Below, in pieces: positions 1-7,400 of a stretch of 9,130 bases of DNA. The position numbers and the translations under genes are program-made. Source of the stretch: an archaeon (GTDB lineage: Archaea > Methanobacteriota > Methanobacteria > Methanobacteriales > Methanobacteriaceae). How positions within the stretch are numbered: the first letter of the stretch is position 1; each line of letters starts with the position of its first letter. A model generated the notes under the pieces. The model was not told the origin of the DNA, searched no databases, and saw only the letters and a list, made by a program, of their open reading frames with translations. The stretch covers positions 1 to 9,130 of the forward strand of contig JAKSUD010000028.1 of the NCBI GenBank assembly GCA_024409185.1, in the 5' to 3' direction.

Positions 1-34
1 ATTATTAATAAGTAATTAAGAAATTTTACAATAT

Positions 35-51
35 AGGTGGTATATATAATG
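35..51 (+). promoter_or_regulatory. Ribosome binding site AGGTG and ATG start of the NRPS
   Basis: AGGTG at 35-39 matches the anti-Shine-Dalgarno end of methanogen 16S rRNA and lies nine bases before the ATG at 49. That ATG opens MYFDLSDAQK, a typical condensation-domain beginning, and then hits TGA at 79 because of the apparent missing A. This site decides that 49, not 78, is the true start. Confidence 0.75.
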
Positions 52-73
52 TATTTTGATTTATCTGATGCTC

Positions 74-78
74 AAAAA
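74..78 (+). other. Lesion 1: -1 frameshift in an A5 run
   Basis: From the ATG at 49 the reading is MYFDLSDAQK and then TGA. One additional A in the run CAAAAATG would give SDAQKMILFSDV, a continuous condensation-domain start. The break is therefore best read as loss of one A from an A6 run, a common site for replication slippage and also for sequencing error. Confidence 0.75.
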
Positions 79-2066
79 TGATTTTATTTTCTGATGTTAA
101 TAATCCAAATAATGATGCTTTTTATTTGAATTTTAGAAAAGATTATTCTATTCGTGATTTAGAATATCTTAAAAAAGCAATTAATGTTATCTGTGTTAAA
201 TCATTGAATTTGAGAATTAAGTATGAAAATGGTGATTTTAAACAGTATTATTTTGAAGATAAACTTGATGAGAATAAATTTGAATATTTAGACGATATTG
301 ATGGTTTTATTGAAGAATCATTAAATAATCCTTTTGAAAGTATTTTTGATTCTCCACTTTATTGTTGGAAAATTATTAAATATAATGATTTAGCTATTCT
401 TGCAGGTGTAGTTCACCATACTTTACTTGATGGAACTTCTCTTTTCTCAATTCTTCCTCAAGAAATTGAAAAAGCAATGAATGCTTTTAAAAATAATGAA
501 GAATTTATTCCATCTAATGATTTATCTTATGAAGTTTATGTAAATAGAGAAAAAGAATTCTTAGCAAGTGATGAATTTAAATCAGAAAAAGAATATTGGT
601 TAAATAATTTAGAAGATTATAAAAGAGATTGGTATGATTTCCAAGATCTTGAAATGGGAACTTTTAATTTAGTTTTAGATGAAGAGTTAACTAATAAATT
701 AAAAAATTTAAATAATATTGATGGTAATCGTGTTTCTCCATTTGTACTTGCATTATCTACTGCATATTTATATTTCTCTAAATCATTTGATTCTAATGAT
801 ATAATTTGGAATACTTCTGTAAATGGTCGTTATTATGGTGAAGATTTAGTTGATAAAATGGGAATGTTTGTAAATGTTTTACCTCTTAGAATTAATATTG
901 ATGATGATTTAAGCTTTAAAGATTTACTTTTAGCTGTTAAATCTGTTTTAAAATCTGGTTTAACTAATGGTAAAATCCAATTTAATAATTATTCTTCTGA
1001 TTTAAGAGTTAAAGGATTAGAACCAGGTAATATTTCAATGTATTCTATTGTATCTAATTCTTCTGAATATGGTGTAGAAGGAATATCTTATTCTGATGAA
1101 ACTGAATTTCCTTTCCATATTCGTGTAAATAAAAATATCTCAGATAAGGATGGTCTTCAAACTTTATATATTGAATATAATAAAAATTGTTTCTCATATA
1201 AACAAGTAAATGAAATTGCTAGTGGAATTAAATCTTTACTTAAAGATGTATCTGAAAACCCAGATAAATTATGTTCTGAATTTGAAGTTAATTCTAATGA
1301 GTTTTATGAAGCTGAAAAATACTTTAATAATTTAGTTAAATCATTTGACGAACCTACTGTTATTTCTCCTGATATTAATGATAAATCTAAATTCGTTGAT
1401 TTTAAATTATTAAATTATGTTTTCTCTAAAAATATTTCTAAAGAATTAATTGCAGCTACTACTTTATTTAATCTTACTAAATTTTCATTTTCTAAAGATA
1501 TTTTAATATCTGGTTTATTTAATAGGAATATTAATGGAAATGAGTATTTAAATGAATTTAATGAACTTGCGATAGGATATAAATTTGATACTAATATTTC
1601 TGTTAAAGATTATTTAGAAGACATTCAAGCAAGATTTGATGAAATTAAAAAATTTGCATTTTATCCTTTAACTAATAATAAAAATATTGAATTTGAAAGT
1701 GAAATCTTATTTAATTGGGATAATGCTAAAGTAAATTTATCCGAATATAAATTAGTTTTGTCTGTTATTGAAGGTGAAAATGGAACTACTTTAAATATTG
1801 AATATGATAGTTCTTATTACTCTGATGAGATTATTGAAGCATTTTTAGATGGAGTTAATGTTTTATTAACTAAATTTAAAGAAAATCCTGATGAATTATT
1901 AAAAAATTTATCCATTTGTAAAGAAATTGATAAAGATGAAGGATTTACTATTGAACTTGCTAATGAAGGTGTAATTAAGGATATTTTTGAAAGATGGGTT
2001 AATGATGAACCTAATAAAACTATTTTATATGCTGATGATGGTAAATTTACATATGTGGAGTTATGA
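78..2066 (+). CDS. NRPS fragment 1: full condensation domain, extra half condensation domain, start of adenylation domain 1
   Basis: This 662-residue open frame is the first piece of the broken NRPS. Residues 1 to about 405 are a complete condensation domain with the catalytic motif HHTLLDG at 113-119 (second His is the general base of the family). Residues 408 to about 615 resemble only the second lobe of another condensation domain. The last roughly 40 residues are the start of adenylation domain 1, ending FTYVEL before a TGA. The Met at 78 is probably not a real start: it has no ribosome binding site at the right distance, and the ten residues encoded just upstream from 49 (MYFDLSDAQK) are the missing beginning of the domain in another frame. 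An N-terminal C domain in a first module is commonly linked to acylation of the first amino acid, or to accepting a chain from another protein; which applies here cannot be told. Confidence 0.7.
   Translation: MILFSDVNNPNNDAFYLNFRKDYSIRDLEYLKKAINVICVKSLNLRIKYENGDFKQYYFEDKLDENKFEYLDDIDGFIEESLNNPFESIFDSPLYCWKIIKYNDLAILAGVVHHTLLDGTSLFSILPQEIEKAMNAFKNNEEFIPSNDLSYEVYVNREKEFLASDEFKSEKEYWLNNLEDYKRDWYDFQDLEMGTFNLVLDEELTNKLKNLNNIDGNRVSPFVLALSTAYLYFSKSFDSNDIIWNTSVNGRYYGEDLVDKMGMFVNVLPLRINIDDDLSFKDLLLAVKSVLKSGLTNGKIQFNNYSSDLRVKGLEPGNISMYSIVSNSSEYGVEGISYSDETEFPFHIRVNKNISDKDGLQTLYIEYNKNCFSYKQVNEIASGIKSLLKDVSENPDKLCSEFEVNSNEFYEAEKYFNNLVKSFDEPTVISPDINDKSKFVDFKLLNYVFSKNISKELIAATTLFNLTKFSFSKDILISGLFNRNINGNEYLNEFNELAIGYKFDTNISVKDYLEDIQARFDEIKKFAFYPLTNNKNIEFESEILFNWDNAKVNLSEYKLVLSVIEGENGTTLNIEYDSSYYSDEIIEAFLDGVNVLLTKFKENPDELLKNLSICKEIDKDEGFTIELANEGVIKDIFERWVNDEPNKTILYADDGKFTYVEL
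1299..1922 (+). other. Orphan C-terminal lobe of a condensation domain
   Basis: Residues 408 to about 615 of the frame starting at 78 align by eye with the second half of condensation domain C2. EAEKYFNNL and TVISPD match EAELFYYNK and TLVSPD; SKDILISGLFNR matches NRDLLFATITNGR; VKDYLEDIQ and YPLTN match FKEYFEYIN and YPLTK. The first lobe, which would carry HHxxxDG, is absent, because a complete C domain ends immediately before. A half domain of this sort cannot form the usual two-lobe active site alone. It may be the scar of a deletion that removed an A-T-half-C unit, or a structural insert fixed in this family. Confidence 0.7.
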
Positions 2067-2067
2067 G
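2061..2067 (+). other. Lesion 2: 2-base deletion (or +1) in adenylation domain 1
   Basis: The frame ends FTYVEL then TGA, while the next frame continues EKSNRIANAL. Module 2 has FTYNEL, four residues, then NRIANAL. Adding two bases gives EL, one residue, EKS, NRIA, which keeps this spacing; removing one base instead would leave it one residue short. A lost AA from an original TTAAATGAG would give ELNEKSNRIA, close to many A domains. The shift returns the reading to the frame used at 49. Confidence 0.75.
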
Positions 2068-3258
2068 AAATCTAATCGTATTGCTAATGCTCTTATTAAA
2101 AAAGGATGTGAAATTGAAGATAAAGTCATGTTTATGATGAAACGTGATAGTAATCTTATTGCAAGTGTTTTAGGAATTATTAAAGCAGGATGTGCTTTTA
2201 TTCCTATTGATCCTAAATATCCTGAAGAGAGAATTAATCAAGTTTTAGAAGATAGTGATTCAAAATTTGTTATTGTAAGTGATGATATTGAATATAATGG
2301 TAAAAATGCTATTAATGTTAATGAATTACTTAAAGAAGAAGATGTTTCTAATCCAAATATTAATTTAACTCCTGAGAATTTAGCTTTCTTAATTTACACA
2401 TCTGGTTCTACAGGAAAACCTAAAGGTGTAATGCTTACTCATATGGGAATTTCTAATTATATTGCAAATCACCCTTTAAACATGCCTATTTATGCACTTG
2501 TAAATAATTGTAGTAAAATGATTTCAATTTCTACTGTTTCATTTATTGTATTTTTACGTGAGATTTTTGGTACAATTATGAATGGTATGCCTGTTGTATT
2601 TGCAAATGATGAGGAATCTATTAATCCACTTGAACTTGCTAAGTTATTTGATAAAACAGGTGTTGATGCTTTTGGATCTACTCCAACAAGATTACTTGAA
2701 TACTTAAAATTAGAAGAAATTCAAGATAAAGTAGCTAAATGTAAATTTATGATTGTTGGTGGTGAAGGATTCCCTCCAAGATTATACGATGTAATTCGTA
2801 AGTGTTCTGATTGTGAAATTTACAATTCATATGGTCCAACAGAAGTAACAATAGCTTCTCATGGTAAATTAATTGATTCATCAATTGTTACAGCTGGTTT
2901 CCCAATGCTTAATGTTGTAGATAAAGTTATGGATATTGATGGAAACGAGTTACCTCCTTATGTTACTGGTGAATTGTATGTTGGTGGTGCGGGAATTGCA
3001 AGAGGTTATTGTAACAATGAAGAACTTACTAATAAAGTCTTTATGGAATTAAATGGTATTAATTATTATAATACTGGGGATTTAGCTAAAAAAGATGAAT
3101 CTAGTGAAGTTTATGTTTTAGGTCGTAATGATACTCAAATCAAGCTTAGAGGTTTAAGAATAGAATTATCTGAAATTGAAGATACAATAGCTAATTATTC
3201 TGGAATTAACTCTGTTAAGGTAATGGTGAAAGAAGTTAATGGTGTTGAACATTTATGA
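2062..3258 (+). CDS. NRPS fragment 2: core of adenylation domain 1
   Basis: This frame carries most of adenylation domain 1. The open frame reaches back to an ATG at 1987, but its first 25 codons there are an out-of-frame reading of sequence that frame 1 already encodes as A-domain start; authentic coding in this frame begins at about 2062 (EKSNRIANAL). Visible core motifs are the ATP-binding YTSGSTGKPKG at about 2395-2427, YGPTE at 2830-2844, NTGD at 3070-3081 and QIKLRGLRIE at about 3136-3165. The family forms an aminoacyl-adenylate and loads it on the adjacent carrier domain. In the A4 region the usual Asp is replaced: SFIVFLRE at 2539-2562 has Ile where SFDxxxxE is normal. The frame ends at a TGA (3256) inside GVEHL-AYYT; the same place in module 2 reads DHLCAYF, so the stop probably replaced Cys. 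There is no start or ribosome binding site of its own. Confidence 0.7.
   Translation, partial: YEKSNRIANALIKKGCEIEDKVMFMMKRDSNLIASVLGIIKAGCAFIPIDPKYPEERINQVLEDSDSKFVIVSDDIEYNGKNAINVNELLKEEDVSNPNINLTPENLAFLIYTSGSTGKPKGVMLTHMGISNYIANHPLNMPIYALVNNCSKMISISTVSFIVFLREIFGTIMNGMPVVFANDEESINPLELAKLFDKTGVDAFGSTPTRLLEYLKLEEIQDKVAKCKFMIVGGEGFPPRLYDVIRKCSDCEIYNSYGPTEVTIASHGKLIDSSIVTAGFPMLNVVDKVMDIDGNELPPYVTGELYVGGAGIARGYCNNEELTNKVFMELNGINYYNTGDLAKKDESSEVYVLGRNDTQIKLRGLRIELSEIEDTIANYSGINSVKVMVKEVNGVEHL
3256..3258 (+). other. Lesion 3: in-frame TGA in adenylation domain 1
   Basis: The frame reads GVEHL, TGA, AYYTV with clear A-domain homology on both sides and no shift. The aligned position in module 2 is Cys (DHLCAYF, codon TGT), so one third-base change from a Cys codon would produce it. 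Confidence 0.85.
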
Positions 3259-3333
3259 GCTTATTATACTGTTATTGAAGATGTTGATTCTAAAGAATTA
3301 AAAGATTATTTAGCTAAAAACATTCCTGATTAT

Positions 3334-4416
3334 ATGGTTCCTTCTTATTATATGGAACTTGATAAATTCCCTACTACCCCAAATGGTAAAACAGACTTTA
3401 AAAATTTACCTGATATTGAGATTAATGAAGAAGATTTAATAGCTCCTGAAACTAATACTGAAAAAGTTTTATTTGATATTGTAAAAGATATTCTTGAAAT
3501 TGAAGAATTTGGTATTAATACAGATTTATTCACTGTAGGTCTTACTTCTTTATCTGTTATTAAACTTATTTCAGCTATTTCTAATGAATTTGATGTTCTT
3601 TTATCAATTAATAAGATTTTAAAAATTAAAACAATTAAAGAAATAGCTAAAGAAATTGAATCTGATTCAGAAATATCTAATATAAGTACTGTTTCAATCT
3701 CTGATGGTAAATTATATCCTTTAACTGCAAATCAATTAGGAGTATATTTTGATTGTGTAAAAGATCCTGAAAAACTTGCATATAACTTACCTAAATTTAT
3801 TAATTTTGGAGATATTGATGTAGATAAGCTTAAATCAGCTATTATTAAAGCAATTAATTATCATTCTTATTTAAAAACTCGTATTGTGATGAATAATGGT
3901 TATGTTTATCAAGAACAAAGAGATAGTTTAGTTATTGATGATTTAATTGAAGTTATTGATATAGCTAATTTAATTGATAATTCAGATTTTAATAGTATTT
4001 CTGAATTTGTTGATGAAGATTATATTGAAGAATTTATTAGACCATTTAATTTAAGTGAAGGTCCTTTATTTAGATTTAGAATTATTAAAAACTCCAATTC
4101 AGATTCTAAATCTAATGAAGTAGCTCTTCTTTCAGATTTCCATCATATAATTGTTGATGGAACTTCATTGAATTTATTATTTCGTCAAATAGCTTTAATT
4201 TATGATAATAATTTAGAATTAGATGAAAATGCTTTAAAAGAATTAGGAATTGATGAATTAGGTCAATTAGAACCAATTAATGGATTTGATTATTCTTTAA
4301 AAGAAGTTAAAACTGAAGAGTCTAATCTTTATAGAGAAGCTGAATTATTCTATTATAATAAAATTAAAGAGTATGATGAAGCAACATTAGTTTCCCCAGA
4401 TTTAAAAGGTCTTTAA
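3334..4416 (+). CDS. NRPS fragment 3: end of adenylation domain 1, carrier domain T1, first lobe of condensation domain C2
   Basis: This 360-residue frame is in the same frame as the preceding piece; only the TGA at 3256 separates them, and codons 3259-3333 also read as normal A-domain sequence (AYYTVIEDV, KNIPDY). Its Met is an internal residue of the A-domain motif YMVPSYYMEL, not a real start. The catalytic Lys of the adenylation domain is in NGKTD (Lys codon at 3388). T1 follows, with the phosphopantetheine Ser at residue 72 (codon 3547) in VGLTSLS; most carrier domains have GG before TS or HS, here it is GL. The first lobe of C2 starts at about residue 124 (YPLTANQ) and holds an intact HHIIVDG at residues 270-276. 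The frame stops at TAA 4414 between the two lobes of C2. Confidence 0.7.
   Translation: MVPSYYMELDKFPTTPNGKTDFKNLPDIEINEEDLIAPETNTEKVLFDIVKDILEIEEFGINTDLFTVGLTSLSVIKLISAISNEFDVLLSINKILKIKTIKEIAKEIESDSEISNISTVSISDGKLYPLTANQLGVYFDCVKDPEKLAYNLPKFINFGDIDVDKLKSAIIKAINYHSYLKTRIVMNNGYVYQEQRDSLVIDDLIEVIDIANLIDNSDFNSISEFVDEDYIEEFIRPFNLSEGPLFRFRIIKNSNSDSKSNEVALLSDFHHIIVDGTSLNLLFRQIALIYDNNLELDENALKELGIDELGQLEPINGFDYSLKEVKTEESNLYREAELFYYNKIKEYDEATLVSPDLKGL
4414..4416 (+). other. Lesion 4: in-frame TAA between the lobes of condensation domain C2
   Basis: The frame reads SPDLKGL, TAA, EDGVAAEI and then C-domain sequence in the same frame. A single base change from GAA, AAA, CAA or TTA would produce it. 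Confidence 0.85.
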
Positions 4417-4440
4417 GAAGATGGTGTTGCAGCTGAAATC

Positions 4441-7400
4441 TTGAAATTCATTAGTAAAGATAAAATTGACACATTCTGTAATAGTTTAGCTATTAGTTCT
4501 AATAATTTATTCTTAGCTGTTTCAAGCTTTGTTTTATCTAAATTTGTTTATAATAGAGATTTATTATTTGCAACAATTACTAATGGAAGATTTACTCCAG
4601 ATGAGCAAAATACTCTTGCTATGATGGTTAAAACTTTACCAATAGCTTTAAAATTAAATAGTGATTTAAGCTTTAAAGAGTACTTTGAATATATTAATAA
4701 AGAATGGTTAGATACTTTATCTTACTCTTGTTATCCATTAACTAAAATAGCGGATAAATATGGGATGATTCCTGAGTTTTTATATGCATTCCATGGTAAA
4801 ATTATCGAAGATATTCATATGGATGGAAGAGTAATTGAGCGTGAAAGCTTAGAATATGATGGTCTTAAGTTTAAATTAACTTTAAATGTTATTAAGATAG
4901 ATGGTGAGTATAAATTAGCTTGTCAATATAATGATGCATTATATTCTAAAGAATTAATTAATACATTTTTAGATTCTATTTCAGTAGTTTTAGATAAATT
5001 AGTGAATTTAACAAAAGATTTATCTTCAAATGAAGATTTAACATCAAAAATAGCTAATACATTCTTAAAAGATGTTTCTATTGTTTCAGATGAAATGATT
5101 AAAGAATTTAATCTTAAAGAAATTCCAGAATATAGATTAAATAAATTATTTGAAAATGTTGTTAGTGAACATGGTGATGATATTGCATTAATCTGTGATG
5201 ATGGTGAATTTACTTATAATGAATTAAATATTAAAGCGAACCGTATAGCTAATGCTTTAATTAAAAAAGGTGTTGGTGTTGAGGATAAAGTTATGTTTGT
5301 CCTAAAACGTAATAGTAATGTTTTCGCTTCAATATTTGGTATTTCAAAATCTGGTGCAGCATTTATTCCAATTGATCCAGATTATCCTAAAGATAGGATT
5401 GAGCATGTTTTAACTGACAGTTCATCTAAATTTATCATTGTTGATGATATTATTGATATAAATGATGTTGATTTAAGTGAATATAATGAAAATTTATTAA
5501 ATATTGATGATTTACTTAAAGAAGAAGATATTTCTAATCCAAATCCTGATTTAGCTCCTGAAAACTTAGCTTATCTTATTTATACTTCAGGTTCTACAGG
5601 ACTTCCAAAAGGAGTAATGATTGAACATAGAAATATTACAAACTTTGTTTATCCTGACCCTTCAAGTATTTATTGTTATGAAATAGCTACTAATACTAAA
5701 AAAGAAGGATATAAATGTTTATCAATAGCTACTGTTGCATTTGATATGCTTATGCAAGAAACTTTTATTCCACTTCTTAATGGTAGTACAGTTGTATTTG
5801 CTAATGATGTTCAATATAAAGACCCATTAGCATTATATGAATTAATTAAATCTACAGGAGCTAATGTTTATAATGGAACTCCTTCAAGATTACTCCAATA
5901 CTTTGAAATGGATGGATTAAAAGAGGAATTTGCTAAATTTAAGATTTTATGTGTTGGTGGAGAAGGAATTCCACAACAATTATATGATAGAGTAAAAGAA
6001 GTTTCTGATGCTAAATTCTATAATATTTATGGACCTACTGAAACTACTGTAGTATGTAATACTCGTTTAGTTGAAGATGGTGTTTTAGCTATTGGAAAAC
6101 CTTTATTCAATGTTCATGAAGAAGTAATGGACTTTGATTCAAATCCACTTCCTCCTCATGTAGTTGGGGAATTATATATTGCAGGTGGAGGTGTAAGTAG
6201 AGCTTATCTTAACCGTCCTGAGAAGAATGCAGAAGTTTATAGTGAAATTAATGGAATTAAATTCTATCATGCTGGAGACTTTGCTAAATGGGATGATAAT
6301 GGTGAAATATTTATTCTTGGAAGATTAGACAACCAAATTAAACTTAGAGGTTTAAGAATTGAGATTGGTGAAATTGAATCAGCTATTTCTGAATATCCTG
6401 GAATTAAATCTCTTGCTGTTGTTGTTAAGAAGATTAAAGATAATGATCACTTATGTGCTTACTTCACTATTGATGAGGAACATAAAAAAGAGAATTTAGG
6501 CGAAAATGAGTTTTCCATAGATATTGATGATTTAAAAGAAACAATTGGTGAAAGATTAACTCATTATATGGTTCCTACAGTTTATATGGAATTAGACAAA
6601 ATGCCTGAGACTTTAAATGGTAAAACTGACCTTAAAAACTTACCAGAACCAGTCTTAATTTCTGAATATGTTGCTCCTGAAAATGATATTGAAGCATTCT
6701 TTGCAAATACTTTTGCTGAGATTTTAAGTCTTAATCAAGTGGGAGTTACAGATAATTTCTTTGAAATGGGTGGAACTTCTTTACTTGTAACTAAAATTAC
6801 AATGGCTGCTTTAAATAAAGATTATAATCTTAATTATGGTGATGTCTTTGATAATCCAACTCCACGTAAACTTGCAGAATTTATCTTATCAGATGAAGAC
6901 TCTGGAGTAGAGCTTAGTGAAGAATCTAATTATGATTATAGTAAAATTAATGAGTTATTAGAGAAAAATACTCTTGAAAACTTTATTGCTGGTGAAAAAG
7001 AAGATAGTTTAGGTGATATTCTTTTAACTGGAGCTACTGGATTTTTAGGAATTCATGTTTTACATGAGTTATTAGAAGTAGAAAAAGGCAATATTTACTG
7101 TTTCGTTAGATCAAGAAAAGGATTATCCTCAGAAGATAGATTAAAATCATTACTCTTCTATTACTTCTCAAATGATTATGATGAATTATTTAATGAAAGA
7201 TTACATATTATTGAAGGAGATATAACTGATTATAAAGACTTTGAAAAGTTGATTCCATATAATATTGATACTTTAGTTAACTGTGCAGCAAATGTAAAAC
7301 ACTTCTCCTCAGGTACTGATATTGAAGATATTAACCTTGGTGGAGTTATTAATGGTTTGAAATTTGCTAAATTAAAAGATTGTAAATATGTGCAAGTTTC

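Noticed and set aside
1..34. Possible archaeal TATA box upstream of the NRPS
   Set aside because: The stretch is almost all A and T, so several matches occur by chance, and the window begins too close to the start to judge a BRE/TATA pair.
1987..2061. ATG at 1987 as a real start of a second NRPS protein
   Set aside because: The first 25 codons here are an out-of-frame reading of DNA that already encodes good A-domain sequence in the frame from 78; no ribosome binding site is present.
2062..3259. Shared string TTATGAG at lesions 2 and 3 as a recoding signal
   Set aside because: The same string occurs at about 7575 inside an undisturbed frame, it is short in an AT-rich sequence, and no stem-loop or slippery heptamer is evident.
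3348..3533. Minus-strand open frame of 61 codons
   Set aside because: It lies wholly antisense to conserved A-domain and carrier sequence and has no recognisable motif or ribosome binding site.
4431..4443. TTG at 4441 as a genuine translation start for the intact 3' half
   Set aside because: No AGGTG-like site precedes it, and the codons between the TAA and the TTG are in-frame C-domain sequence, so it is only the first allowed start after a stop.
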